Of a stretch of 64,000 nt of DNA, positions 25,622 through 36,199 are shown in pieces; the first letter of the stretch is position 1; the number at the start of each line of letters is the position of its first letter. This DNA is from Zoroaster sp. YZ-2022 (taxonomy: Eukaryota; Echinodermata; Asteroidea; Forcipulatida; Zoroasteridae), in NCBI GenBank assembly GCA_029582265.1, contig CM055823.1, positions 15,698,060-15,762,059 on the forward strand. The letters run 5' to 3'. The notes under the pieces were generated by a model. It saw only the letters and a program-made list of their open reading frames with translations, ran no database searches and was not told where the DNA came from. Both the position numbers and the translations under genes were made by a program.

Positions 25622-26807
25622 ATATACATTAAACAAAAGAATGATCTGTACAAAATTAATGTTGCTGCTTGTTACTGTGTTGAATGTTCCTTTACGCTTC
25701 CCCTGATGCATACACATTCTATTTTTAGCTTCGTTTTATTTGCATATGACATTATGTGTAAGTTTGGACTTTCACGCACTTTGGGAGTTTAACCTAAAAT
25801 CCATTCTCATTGAAAGCAGATCCCAGTTTTCACAGTGTTGTTTATTACCGAGTAATACTTACATTGATATATAAATATAATAGATAGCAAGACGGAACTC
25901 TTTCTTTTTCTTGTTGAGGAAGAACGGAGGGGAAAAGTTTAGCGGGATTTATATGTCCATATTCTATATTTCTTCCATTTTGTGTCACAGTATGCAACAT
26001 GGCTTTCACCTATTCAGCTAGCCATAGTGATTTCCATCTCATCTACGGATTATTTTATGCGGATTATTTTATGAAGGTTATTTCCATAGTGGATTATTTC
26101 TTAGGATTATCTCATGGGTTTATTTTGAGGTGATTATTCGATAATTATCTCTGTATACTGTTTTTCGTGGATTATATAACCTACTTGTGCTGATTACAAC
26201 CTACTTATGCTGATTATATTTGTGCTGGATTATCTTAGATCGTGAGATTATTTTAATTGAACTGATTTCAAATCGATGAGATTTAAATCAGATCTTCAAT
26301 TGTGTTCTTTGTGAATTTGTGTGACTGTATGAACGGAGCACACCCCCTCTTCAGCTGTGATACCACAGCTTGGGTTTCACTACATTACGTAGGGATAAAA
26401 CATTAAAGCCCCTCGTTTTGTTATCTAATGTTCTTAGATTTCCCTTAAATTGGACAAATGCCATCTTAAGTTTTTTGCTAGCAGTTCATTATATAAAGAA
26501 AAATTAATTTAAACGGAATTCCGATATCGAAAATACTAGACGTTCCTCAACATTCTTAGAAACACTGATGAATTTTATTTATTTGTTTAAACAAAAGATC
26601 ACATTTTCCATATTAAAGACAACTAATTCTAGTTGTCCACGGTACACTCACTACATGCGATTATATTCTAAACATGAATTTATGACTTTATTTTCCTTAA
26701 AACAATCCTCCCCAGCCGTGAATTACTATTATACAGAAAGGCTTTGCTTCTGAATTAATTTTGTAGTTTAAACAAAAATTGATACAGACATTAATAAAAG
26801 ATATTGA

Positions 26808-26862
26808 CACCGGTAAGACCTACATGGAAAGCGAGCACTAGACTACCACGTCACTCAAATTT
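26808..26862 (-). mobile_element. tRNA-like relic in block A (internally deleted)
   Basis: This is the counterpart of the better-preserved copies at 40902-40955 and 55950-56048. It has lost about 13 bases of the A-box side (TTCTAACCACTA missing). It retains CATGGAAAGCGAGCA and CCGGTAAGACCTA on the plus strand. Confidence 0.4.
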
Positions 26863-28875
26863 GAAAAAATAGATTTCTAAGTCAATGTCGAAGTATGCTG
26901 CAAAGGAAAATCGCTTCCAGGCCCGCTACGCCGTTGTGGCACGCCGTTGTGGCTTCGTACTGCTCTGGCCTGATTCCATTCCCTAATGTTCACGACGGTC
27001 TTTAGCGAAATGGGAGTCTAAATTATTACTTTCCACAATCATATTAATCTTTATTGCTTGATTGTTGTACACCGATGACAACATTTTCAGAAGTTATTTA
27101 ATTTCTGTACAAATTTGTGTGTTATACAAAATATGTCGTAAAATATTTTCATGTACCACGTCTGCCTAATGAATAGGGATTTACACTAGCCCAAATGTGA
27201 CTCTGTCTCGATAGATCTTGTGCACCTAATTCGTAATTCGAAAACCCTATTATAGGCCTACACGTGTTTACCAAAAGTATAAAAGAAAAGAAAAAAGAAG
27301 GAAAAAAAATAATCTGGGGACATCCCTTTAAGCAAATACACAAACGCGTACATGGAGTTGCACAGACATGTAACCGGCTAATGATGAGTAGTCTTCAGTC
27401 AAGGCGCACACAAAATCATGGTTGTTCTCAATACATTGTATTTTCATAGTGTCGCATAGCTCACGAAGGAGATTTTTGTTCTGGGGAGGGGGATTCCAAT
27501 TCCAATTTCCAAATCAAATTTGTGGACGACCTCACCCTTTCCCCACTTTTCAGGGGAAATTGAAACACTTTTGTTACCGGTCTCTAGCTTTGTGGATACT
27601 ACGATGGTTACTATTGGGGGTACTACGATGGTTACAGGCCCTAATGTTTTTCGTATGGATCTTATTTTTGAGCAGGAGGCACATCCTCCGTGAGCCCCCA
27701 CCTCTCAATATTAACTCAACTCCCCTGACCTTAATTTAACCTAGTTTTGTGCTCCAATCATTCCCAAGGTTTCATAATTATGTGAAAATGGACGATTTTA
27801 TGCCATTTTCAAATAATGATTGTTTTTGTTGTATTTATTGTTATATGCATAGCATACACAAATGAAATGGGAGTGGGCCTAAAATGTCTCACTTACCCAA
27901 AGTTGAACACCTCGATCAAAAACATTCAACGAAGGGTGGAGGTAGTAGAAATGTTGAGGGAGAGGGGTAGGCGTGAGAAATGATGATCGGCGAAGGTACA
28001 CGTGTAAAATTACCCGCCATTCAATTCGAACATTTTAACAATCACTTACAGGGGGAGGGGGGGGGGCTTCAATTCAGACAAGGGGCAAACTACAACACCA
28101 ACAAATTCATGAATTTACCATGACATTTCCATTCAGACGTCTCCAATTCTTCACAATGTTCATCAACAAGGCCTAGCAATGACATACCGTTACCTTTGAA
28201 GTTGCAGGACTTCATCTTTTCAAACCTGACTTCTCCCATGGATAATTTTATTTTGCGTGCTCAACGGTCAGATCCAGAAGTGCTTATATCATTCCCACAA
28301 ACCTCATATCAACCATACATTAACTTAATCATAACCTACTTCCTATGTTTATATTTAAAAAAAACACGATTATGATCGGGTAACTTAACTTGTTTTGTAT
28401 AAAATTAAATATTTAATATGTCAAAATTGTGCTCTTTAATTTTAACGAACATGATTTTTTTAAAATGATTGTTGAATTGGTACTTAAAATTAGTTAAAAG
28501 ATGTATCGCCCGTGTTTGTCGCTACTTCACTCACAATTGTTGTTTTAACCGGAACAATGGTTATATCCTTTTAGAAAGGATATACTTATAGGGAGGGGGG
28601 GGGGGGTCGTGTCTCCACCCAAAACCTCTGCACCAGGGTGTCACTGCTCAAAATGCCTAAAAAATGCACAAGAGCCTGTTAAAAAAGTGCCTTCTGTTGG
28701 ACCAACTATGAATAACACAGACACCACTTTCATTGGGTCACTTCATGAATACTTTGTTACATGTCCTTTTGTCTTTCTAAGCTAAGGAAACCGAATTCTG
28801 AGTGGAGAAACTTTATGTTACGCTGTCAGGTGGGGGTCGTTAGGGTTGTCCACAGTCCACAGTTGTCCACAGATG

Positions 28876-29937
28876 GCCATTTGGATTGGAATTATGTTAA
28901 CTAATATTAAATTAGCACTAATTATCTCAATTGTAAATGACAAATATTAGAATAGTGTCCATAAACAATTTGAAAGCAGTCTTTCTGCTCTGTTCAGTGG
29001 AATCAAAAATCTAAATTTTAGATTCTTAGCTAATTTCGTGATGCCATGTTTCAATTTAAGCTCCTACACTGTATTGGCAATCTCAAACATCAACAATTAT
29101 TAATATTACTCCAGAGACAGAAAATCAATGTTACAATAAATCCGAAAAATATTAAAGATGTAAATTTTTGTTTTCATTGGAAAATTAATTTTGTTTGTTT
29201 TGGTCCAAAGAACTGAATCACCAAAACGTACTAAGTACTCGGTAAGTTTAAAAGCGCAGCGACTGCAGTCTAGTTTGGTATTAAGGAAAATTACTGCATG
29301 CTGAATGATGAGTGCAGTGCAGCCTTTCAAGTTTAGCATGAATGCTACCATACATTTTTCCCAAGGAACTCCAGAAAGGTCTTCAAATATTTTGTTTGGT
29401 ATGCGTTCTTGCAGATACAGATTGATGCAAGTATAGCTGTGTAAAAAGTATGCTTATCCACATTCCCATATGTCAACCTTAATGTGATTTAAGACCTCAG
29501 AGGCTGTGTTTGTTTCTTACCATGTAAGTTCATTTAATAAGGGAATAACAGTTTGTTGCTTGGTCTTTACCACAGGTTAATGACCAGTTATGGGTGTGGT
29601 CACGGGCAATAAGGACCTCGCCTTTATGCTCGCATCGATTTCATTTCCAAAATGTAAAACATGTGCAATTTTTGTTGAATAAACTCAAAACAATCTTCGT
29701 CATTCTGATTGCTTTAAAATCTGCGTTGGCTTTGCACAAAACAGCTGGGAAACAGCTAGCCATGTCTTTATCATCCATTAATACACCCCAAGTGATTACG
29801 TTTTGTCCAATCAGATTGTCTCAACTGTCTTTGGCATTTATGAATAACAGTTAATGCCGCCCTTTAGTCTGAAATCCTCATTGAAGGCATTCTTTTACTT
29901 AATAATGTGTCTTCTATCTTTGATTTCTTAATGTTAG
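28876..29937. other. Intronic DNA with a decayed duplicate of the 30551-30604 exon region
   Basis: About 29190-29330 aligns with 30540-30700. Shared words are GTCCAAAGAAxTGAATCA, then GTAAGTT, then TTTGGTATTAAGG and AAATTACTGCATGCT. The acceptor and 5' part of the exon are lost in this copy, while the donor GGTAAGTTT at 29241 remains. This is an internal duplication in the host gene. The rest shows no feature. Confidence 0.5.
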
Positions 29938-30009
29938 GTTGCAGCAGCATCTACATCAGGAATACACACTGATGAGGACCCTCTTACAAGTACATCATTT
30001 GTATGCCAG
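29938..30009 (+). CDS. Candidate exon of an unrecognised host gene (72 bp, phase 0)
   Basis: An acceptor (TTCTTAATGTTAG) precedes 72 bp and a donor (GCCAG then GTAAAG) follows. One frame is open with codons giving VAAASTSGIHTDEDPLTSTS followed by FVCQ. The exon is symmetrical (0-0), so it could be skipped without shifting frame. The next candidate exon, 30551-30604, has the same phase and acidic, Ser/Thr-rich character, which suggests a disordered region of one protein. There is no family match. Confidence 0.45.
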
Positions 30010-30550
30010 GTAAAGAATTTGTTTTGGCTCATCCAAAATTAATCATGCCTTAAATGCCCTTGTCATACATTAACCCTAACCTTCCCAAATCCTCCAAAAT
30101 CCTCTTTGCTAATGTGAAGGATTTTGGAGGATTGAGCTTATTAGGCATACTTGCCTTTCCATGGTACATGTATATCCATGTTTGTTGTAGTGATTGCAAA
30201 GTCAGTGCTTGGGTCAGCGGACACTGTTTATTGCTCCATGCATGCAGGGAGGGTCCCTGGCCATGTACATGTATCATAGATTTGAAACACATGTGTGCAT
30301 ACATGTTATGTGCTTGCTTTACTACTGAAGGATTTTGGAGGATTTAGGTTATGTGTAAGCAAATGGGCCTAGGGAGTTAGGGTTAAGGCTGATAATTTAT
30401 GAAAATTCCCTGATATTATTTGTTGAAAATTGCATGGAGGCCTTTTAGACAAGGTCAAGTAGCATGCTTGCATGAAGGGACCATTAATAGTGCAAATTAC
30501 AATATCATTAATTGTGTACATTTGTGTTACTTTATTATTTGTTTTGATAG

Positions 30551-30604
30551 GAAGAAGATTCTCAAGTCCAAAGAATTGAATCAGCAAAATGTACAAAGCA
30601 CTCA
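30551..30604 (+). CDS. Candidate exon of the same host gene (54 bp, phase 0)
   Basis: The acceptor TTTTGATAG and donor CACTCA/GTAAGTTC bound an open 18-codon exon, EEDSQVQRIESAKCTKHS. The donor is followed by intron sequence that is duplicated at 29241 onward, showing the exon and its flank were once copied locally. Acidic at the start, basic at the end; no domain recognised. It lies between 29938-30009 and 31660-31763 in a plus-strand series. Confidence 0.45.
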
Positions 30605-30959
30605 GTAAGTTCATCACATGATGCTAATAGTGAAAAAAAAGTGGTCAGTTTTGGTATTAAGGGAAATTACTGCATGCTCATCTTACACATATATACTACT
30701 ATAGCTGAGTGAGCTGCAGTGAAGCCTTTCAAATTCAAAATAACCGAATAAACATAAAAAAGTTACAATTTCTTGGATGTACACAATGTACACATTTCTG
30801 GTTCTCATTTAGAATGACTTTATTAGTAAATAAAGGTGACTGAACTGGTGATTGTGTTATTAAATGACAATGATCTGTGTGTGAGTTATATAAAACAAAT
30901 ATTAATTGAGTGCCTTTATTTTGACAAATGGTTAGAATTGAAGAGGAGCATACTTGTTA

Positions 30960-31205
30960 ATTAGGAAAGTTTTCGGAAGCACCATGTAACAAATCTCTAA
31001 AGTAGAGGTGTTGGCTCTGAGAAGAGCCGGTTTTGTTCTCAACGTTTCGGCAAGTATCCTCTGGCCGTCTGAGGCTTTCTCGTCAGGTTTCTCCCAACGG
31101 CCAGAGCATACTTGCCAAAACGTTCAGAACAAAACCGGCTCTTCTCAGAGCCAACACCTCTACTTTAGAGATTTGTTACATAGTGCTTCCGAAAAACTTT
31201 CCTAA
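30960..31205. repeat. Large near-perfect palindrome (arms about 109 bp, 27-bp loop)
   Basis: The left arm (30960-31068) runs from AATTAGGAAAGTTTTCGGAA through GGCTCTGAGAAGAGCCGG to CTCTGGCCGT. The right arm (31096-31205) is its inverse with few mismatches. Inside, on the minus strand, CCTGACGAG and later GCCGAAACGTT provide the two conserved hammerhead-like blocks. The end CACCATGCAAAGC (31215 on) resembles the Penelope-like termini at 20820 and 24225. Two inverted terminal pieces of one element joined head to head would explain it. It would form a very stable hairpin. Confidence 0.85.
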
Positions 31206-31489
31206 TTACCATTTCCCACCATGCAAAGCCTTAAATCCTATAGCATACTTGTTCTTTGTGCATGTGTCCATCTGCCCATCACACTTCAGAAATGCTTCAT
31301 GGATAATCTTCATACTTAATTGGTGGATTAGTCTTGGTACATGACCCCATGAGGTGAAAGTTCAAGATAAAAAGGACATACAATTCTGTCAGTACATTTC
31401 ATGTACAGACTTGTGGTCCATTAACACATATACAAATGTTTACTCATAAATGTTAAGTCACTGTTAAAACATGATACTTACTTGGACAC

Positions 31490-31630
31490 TTTGTTGTTTA
31501 GTCCTGTACACCTCTGGGAAGGACTCTCAGTTTTTTCTTAAAGGTAGCCATTGTTTCTGGCAACTTATTGCATGGTTTGACCACTCTAATGGAATAGAAG
31601 TAGCTGGCTAACATATAGTTCTAGTATACA
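31490..31630 (-). pseudogene. LINE ORF2 C-terminal tail remnant
   Basis: Minus-strand translation gives YFYSIRVVKPCNKLPETMAT followed by FKKKLRV and a stop. This is the RxVKxWNxLPxxxxxxxxxxxFKxxL end common to CR1/Jockey-type ORF2 proteins. A second copy lies at 37590-37690, continuing at about 37857. It sits immediately upstream of the duplicated exon segment. Confidence 0.55.
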
Positions 31631-31659
31631 AACATTACAAATCTGTTATTCTCATACAG

Positions 31660-31763
31660 CAGGATTATGCTTTGACTTGAAGAGGGGGCCCTTCTCTGAG
31701 GAGCAACTCAAAGTAGTAGCTGACTGTCTTACGATGATGTTCTGCCTCAACAATGACACCAAG
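31660..31763 (+). CDS. Host-gene exon, duplicate 1: GLCFDLKRGPFSEEQLKVVA
   Basis: Acceptor CTCATACAG, donor ACCAAG/GTATTAAG. The frame gives GLCFDLKRGPFSEEQLKVVA, DCLTMMFCLNNDTK: a compact amphipathic sequence unlike transposon proteins. It joins in frame with the exon beginning LLEYTMK (best preserved at 34913). An identical exon recurs at 34158-34261 and a truncated one near 37905. The combination of a short helical segment followed by LLPDELVYIIAEELGVSP resembles C-terminal motifs of lineage-expanded uncharacterised animal proteins, but I cannot name the family. The phase entering the exon is 1; leaving it is 0. Confidence 0.6.
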
Positions 31764-32184
31764 GTATTAAGTTAGCTCTTACGGAAATTCTCATTCTCTT
31801 CTGCTTTTTCTAAAATCCTGCTTTGATCCATATATCAGTGCAATTGTTATTCCAATGAAAGATAACTTGTTAGTTTATTTACCAATGCCTGACTCGGCCA
31901 TTTCCAATTTATCTATTTTTAATCAGGGTTTATTTGAAAGGGACCACAATTGTTGATTCAGGCCAGCCACTCTAACCCCAAATACTTGGAGGCAATTTAT
32001 TTTATTGCCCTTGGTTTTTGACTTAGTGGCCATTGAAATGTTGCCATAGACACTTTGATTTTCTATAAGAATGAAATTAAAGGCCTGCACTCTGTTGTGT
32101 CAATGAAGCATAGCCCTGATAAGAATTAATCACTCATTTCTGTATAACATAAAAAACGGTTTCCTATTATCTTTTGCTTCACAG

Positions 32185-32276
32185 CTCTTGGAATACAAAA
32201 TGAGTTCTTCTCCCTGAGGAACTTGTCTACATCATAGCGGAGGAGTTAGGTGTAAGTCCTAACGAGGCAGAGGGTC
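32185..32276 (+). pseudogene. Following exon, duplicate 1, frameshifted
   Basis: Acceptor TTGCTTCACAG, then CTCTTGGAATACAAAATGAG. Compared with the intact duplicate at 34913, two bases are missing after ATGA, and the frame then meets an in-frame stop at CCCTGAGG. Transcripts using this copy would be truncated, whereas the downstream copy stays open. Confidence 0.6.
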
Positions 32277-32921
32277 TGTATATAGTAACAGTTGTACATA
32301 TCACTGGTGGGTGATCCATCTCCACATTTTAGAATGAATATCATCAAATCAGAATGCATTACTTGTAATTTTTGAATAAAAGCTTCCAAAAGTATCCTTA
32401 CTTTCTTTGAATGAAGATGTACACTAAGCAACCAACCTGTGAAATTTTCAGCTGTGTTGTATTCAGATTTTGTATATCAGGCATGCAACTTTTCAGCTGA
32501 TTTCCTCTTTTTTTCTTTAATAATAGTGCTATAAAAAACTGAAAAACACCGTACAAAGTTTTGTGTGTTCGGCCATTTCCTCTTTTTTTTGCAATTACAA
32601 AGTTGCATGTCTGGCATATACATTCTAACATTACATTTTTGTCTCCAGATGGACAGAAATTAATTTTGGACATTATTTTACTATAGCTACAGAGACAGAC
32701 ATATTTCAAGGTATGCTTAATTACCATCATCTACTTTACACCAAGTAAGTTTCATGTAAATCTGGGATCATTTTAATTTTGATTGATTTTGTTTTAGATT
32801 ACCAATAGTGTATATGAGGCTTTAATGACAATTGAATGAGTTGAAACTTTCACAGGTTGGTTTCTGCACTATACATTGATTATCAGAAAGATGCAATTAA
32901 ATACATTTTATCAATGGTATA

Positions 32922-33611
32922 ACCCTAACCCTCCAGGGTATTTTGGCTAGAAACCCTGCCAGACGCATCAGACTAGATTGCATCGTTTGTCAAAGTGACT
33001 TGGCTGCAGAGTGCAGCAAAGTGCAGTTGTGCATTTTGCTGCGTGTGGTAGTCAAGGGTGTATCAATGGTGGTACAAGTATCTTGCAAATTCCATCAATA
33101 TGCACCCGTAGATGCATCAAAAGTTGCTGGGAGGGTAGTAGGTTTTCTTGGTTGCTTGGAATTTAGTTGCTGGGAAGGTTTTGTTTGGCTTTGAATATTT
33201 GAAACAAAATATCATCACTGCCTGTTCTTTTTTATGTTTTCCTTTTGTTTACATTCTTTTCTGGGTTTTCTGCTATTGAACTCAAATTTTCTTTTTTTCT
33301 TCTTTATTTTCTTCTTTTCTTTTGTTCCTCTTATTTACATTTTGTTTCTTTTTCAAACTTTTTCTTCTTGATTTCTTTTTCAAACTTTTTCTTCTTGATT
33401 TCTGTGCACTATGAAAGTAGAGTGAAACCCGAGACATACCCTTCAGACCAGGGACCCAAAGTTTTGCCCAATTCCCCAGCACTTAGCTGGTTTGACCTCA
33501 ATTTCCATCAGTATTGCTACAAAGTTCACAGCAGTTAGTGGTTGCATTTTGCATCAAAGTGCACGAGACTTTTCCACCTGATGCACTGTGCTGCGTCTGG
33601 CAGGGTTAGGG
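32922..33611. mobile_element. 690-bp non-autonomous DNA transposon with ACCCTAACCCT ends
   Basis: Copy 2 reads GGTATAATGATGACAATT at 35706-35723, which is the empty site. Here that sequence is split, with ATA on both sides (32919-32921 and 33612-33614). The ends are inverted: CCCTAACCCTCC and GGCAGGGTTAGGG. A second inverted block is CCTGCCAGACGCA (about 32955) and TGCGTCTGGCAGGG (about 33592). The interior has a pyrimidine-rich run with a 30-bp direct repeat (33350-33400). Telomere-like ends are coincidental to a transposon terminus. No transposase. The superfamily is not assigned. Confidence 0.75.
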
Positions 33612-33841
33612 ATAATGATGACAATTCACTCAAATTTGTTTGGGATAATTAAAACCACTGATGTACTCTCCCTTAATGGTCAGAGTTGCAATTTGATTCA
33701 ACGTGTGTATAGCACTGTATACATGTACTCAGTGCTTTCCGAGTGTCGGTGGGGGAAAACTTCACAGGCGACTCGGGCGGGATTTGAACCCACAACCTCC
33801 TGCTTACTAGTGCAGACGTCTTAACCTCTCGACCACCGTTT
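33612..33841 (-). mobile_element. tRNA-derived SINE, copy 1
   Basis: Read on the minus strand, the head has GGTGGTCGAGAGGTTAAG (A box), an anticodon-like arm, and GGGTTCAAATCCCGCCC (B box). A body, TTTTCCCCCACCGACACTCG then GCACTGAGTACATGTATAC, follows toward lower coordinates and ends in ATTGTCATCAT. It is a class-II tRNA-like head of a different family from the 10258 SINE. The other copy at 35712 retains the first bases of the tRNA head that are missing here. Confidence 0.8.
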
Positions 33842-34121
33842 AGCTCTATGGCGATCAGTGCCATACTTATTAATCCAGTGACAAAAACAAAATGCAGCGA
33901 TGACGTCATGTCGAGTGCAAACGCACTGAGTGCAGCGGGGCTGTCGGTTACCAGTGTAAAACGCGGCGATGCACTGCATATTCAAAAGACGGCTTGCGGT
34001 CGTAATGTTTACGAGCTCTCAGCAGGTGTTGCAGTGCTTTGGCTATGGGTTTGCTGACAGCGCTAATTGGCTGATTTTAATTGCCCGCTAAGTTCGAACT
34101 CCTTGGGTTGTAGCTCTATGG
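33842..34121. other. Spacer between duplicates, flanked by TAGCTCTATGG direct repeats
   Basis: TAGCTCTATGG occurs at about 33840 and again at about 34110, framing 260 bp of CpG-richer DNA (GATGACGTCATG, AACGCGGCGATGCACTGC). This could be an inserted segment with an 11-bp duplication or the scar of the duplication breakpoint. No coding support. Confidence 0.4.
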
Positions 34122-34157
34122 TTCTACAAACATTACAAATCTGTTATTCTCATACAG

Positions 34158-34261
34158 CAGGATTATGCTTTGACTTGAAGAGGGGGCCCTTCTCTGAGGA
34201 GCAACTCAAAGTAGTAGCTGACTGTCTTACGATGATGTTCTGCCTCAACAATGACACCAAG
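34158..34261 (+). CDS. Host-gene exon, duplicate 2
   Basis: The encoded peptide is identical to that of 31660-31763, with the same acceptor and donor. It splices in phase 0 to the exon at 34913. As the downstream exon is intact only in this copy, this is the likelier functional pair. In a transcript including both copies, the exon would be repeated. Confidence 0.6.
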
Positions 34262-34667
34262 GTATTAAGTTTGCTCTTACTGAAATTCTCATTCTCTTCT
34301 GCTTTTTCTAAAATCCTGCTTTGATCCATATATCAGTGCAATTGTTATTCCAGTGAAAGATTGTTAGTTTATTTACCAATGCCTGACTCGGCTATTTCCA
34401 ATTTATCTATTTTTAATCAGGGTTTATTTGAAAGGGACCACAATTGTTGATTCAGGCCAGCCACTCTAACCCCAAATACTTGGAGGCAATTTATTTTATT
34501 GCCCTTGGTTTTTGACTAAGTGGCCATTGAAATGTTGCCATAGACAATTTGATTTTCTATAAGAATGAAATTAAAGGCCTGCACTCTGTAGTGTCAATGA
34601 AGCATAGCCCTAATAAGAATTAATCACTCATTTCTGTATAACATAAAAAACGGTTTCCTATTATATA

Positions 34668-34895
34668 CATAACAGCAAAAGAAACGTCACCCCCTAAATT
34701 TGGATAAGTCTGAGAACGTGTTTAGCTTATGTGTCCTCAGACGTCATGCATGACGAATTATGAGGGAAACCAAATTTGCCACATTGTGTTCGTGTTACAC
34801 TCCATACTCATAATATTCTTCATTAAACAAATTATATTAATTATAAAATGAAAATAATAAATATTTTTAGGGGTGATGTTTCTTTTGCTGTTATG
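34668..34895. mobile_element. 228-bp MITE with CATAACAGCAAAAGAAAC ends and TA target
   Basis: The ends are CATAACAGCAAAAGAAAC then CACCCC on the left, and their inverse, GGGGTGATGTTTCTTTTGC, then TGTTATG on the right. TA flanks both sides. Copy 1 of the duplication (about 32165-32175) lacks it, which confirms a discrete insertion into the intron about 20 bp before the exon acceptor. TA duplication and the ~30-bp ends fit a non-autonomous Tc1/mariner element. Confidence 0.85.
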
Positions 34896-34912
34896 TATAT
34901 TTTGCTTAACAG

Positions 34913-35007
34913 CTCTTGGAATACACAATGAAAGTTCTTCTCCCTGATGAACTTGTCTACATCATAGCGGAGGAGTTAGGTGTAAGTCCTAACGAGGCAG
35001 AGGGTCT
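34913..35007 (+). CDS. Following host-gene exon, duplicate 2, intact
   Basis: Acceptor TTGCTTAACAG. The frame is LLEYTMKVLLPDELVYIIAE followed by ELGVSPNEAEGL. The donor could be GGT/GTAAGT at 34982 (giving 69 bp) or a later GAGG/GTCTGT at about 35005. The conserved-looking VSPNEAE favours the later one, but the earlier donor is the better consensus. The alternating Leu/Ile pattern suggests paired helices at a protein C-terminus. The preceding exon is 34158-34261 (phase 0 junction). Family unknown. Confidence 0.5.
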
Positions 35008-35711
35008 GTATATAGTAACAGTTGTACATATCACCACTGGTGGGTGATCCATCTCCACATTTTAGAATGAATATCATCAAATCTGAATGCATTATTTGTA
35101 ATTTTTGAAAAAAGAGCTTCCAAAAGTATCCTTACTTTCTTTGAATCAAGATATACACAAAGCAACCAACCTGTGTTGTATTCAGCTGTGTTGTATTCAA
35201 AGCAACCAACCTGTGTTGTATTCAGCTGTGTTGTATTCAGATTTTGTATATCAGGCATGCAACTTTTCAGCTGATCAGCTGATCAGCTGATTTCCTCTTT
35301 TTTCTTTAATAATAGTGCTATAGAAAACTGAAAAACACTGTACAAAGTTTTTTGTGTTCGGCCATTTCCTCTTTTTTTTTGCAAATACAAAGTTGCATGT
35401 CTGGCATATACATTCTAACATTACATTTTTGTCTCCAGATGGACAGAAATTAATTTTGGACATTATTTTACTATAGCTACAGAGACAGACATATTTCAAG
35501 GTATGCTTAATTACCATCATCTACTTTACATCAAGTAAGTTTCATGTAAATCTGGGATCATTTTAATTTTGATTGATTTTGTTTTAGATTACCAATAGCG
35601 TATATGAGGCTTTAATGACAATTGAATGAGTTGAAACTTTCACAGGTTGGTTTCTGCACTATACATTGATTATCAGAAAGATGCAATTAAATACATTTTA
35701 TCAATGGTATA

Positions 35712-35955
35712 ATGATGACAATTCACTCAAATTCGTTTGGGATAATTAAAACCACTGATGTACTCTCCCTTAATGGGCAGAGTTGCAATTTGATATAATT
35801 TTTGCCCTACACCGACGTGTGTATAGCACTGTATACATGTACTCAGTGCTTTCCGAGTGTCGGTGGGGGAAAACTTCACAGGCGACTCGGGCGGGATTCG
35901 AACCCACAACCTCCTGCTTACTAGTGCAGACATCTTAACCTCTCGACCACCGAGC
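35712..35955 (-). mobile_element. tRNA-derived SINE, copy 2 (complete head)
   Basis: The minus-strand head starts GTAAGCTCGGTGGTCGAGAG, with B box GGTTCGAATCC and closing arm CGAGTCGCC. This copy keeps about 30 bp of body (CGTCGGTGTAGGGCAAAAAT) that copy 1 lacks. The ORF through it is repeat readthrough. Confidence 0.85.
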
Positions 35956-36199
35956 TTACCCGATGTGGATTGGCTGGCTAGAATCCTAATAGCAGCAGGT
36001 GCCGCGATATTTATAGTTTGATGAAATTCTTGCGTCAGGTGAAATTGTTTTAAATATGCATATACAAATTTTCGGACAATTTAAAAATTTGAAAAAGATT
36101 TTCATTGACACAATTCTTTTTATAAGCAGACTTCCAAAAATCTAACAACAAAAATCTAACAATACAAAATCTAACAATAAAAAAATCGAACAATAAATT

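Larger units (their letters stand above)
23851..28875. repeat. Large dispersed repeat block A (about 5 kb)
   Basis: This block is colinear with block B (38890-43502), with mostly single-base differences apart from indels. From about 26400 on, parts align with block C (46770-49300) and block D (54865-58270). Landmarks in order: a Penelope-like terminus, a GATTATTT-rich stretch (26050-26250), CCACGGTACACTCAC, a tRNA-like relic (about 26808-26862), CCCGCTACGCCGTTGTGG, ACGATGGTTAC units (27600), a poly-G run (28050), and GTCGTGTCTCCACCC (28604). No ORF longer than about 110 codons or domain is present. The nature of the unit is unknown: a large noncoding transposon, a satellite-like segmental duplication, or remnants of both. 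Confidence 0.85.
31636..33841. repeat. Tandem duplication, copy 1
   Basis: From ACAAACATTACAAATCTG on, this matches 34122-35955 with few substitutions. It includes two exons, introns and a minus-strand SINE. It differs by carrying a 690-bp transposon (32922-33611) and lacking the MITE at 34668. Both insertions therefore postdate the duplication, and the SINE predates it. Confidence 0.85.
34122..35955. repeat. Tandem duplication, copy 2
   Basis: This is the partner of 31636-33841. It holds the better-preserved exon pair, a MITE (34668-34895) absent from copy 1, a local 40-bp tandem duplication of GTTGTATTCAGCTGT words (35163-35240), a short GATCAGCT triplication (about 35272), and the complete SINE. 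Confidence 0.85.

Noticed and set aside
27444..27701. 85-94-aa minus-strand ORF recurring at 42067 and 56631
   Set aside because: Recurrence is due to the repeat blocks. Frame and length are not preserved among copies and no domain is present.
32922..32934. Interstitial telomere repeat
   Set aside because: CCCTAACCC occurs only once at each end in inverted form and belongs to a transposon terminus.
33245..33538. 97-aa Phe/Leu-rich ORF resembling a membrane protein
   Set aside because: It arises from a pyrimidine-rich tract inside the 690-bp transposon. The empty site in the duplicate copy shows it is not part of a gene.
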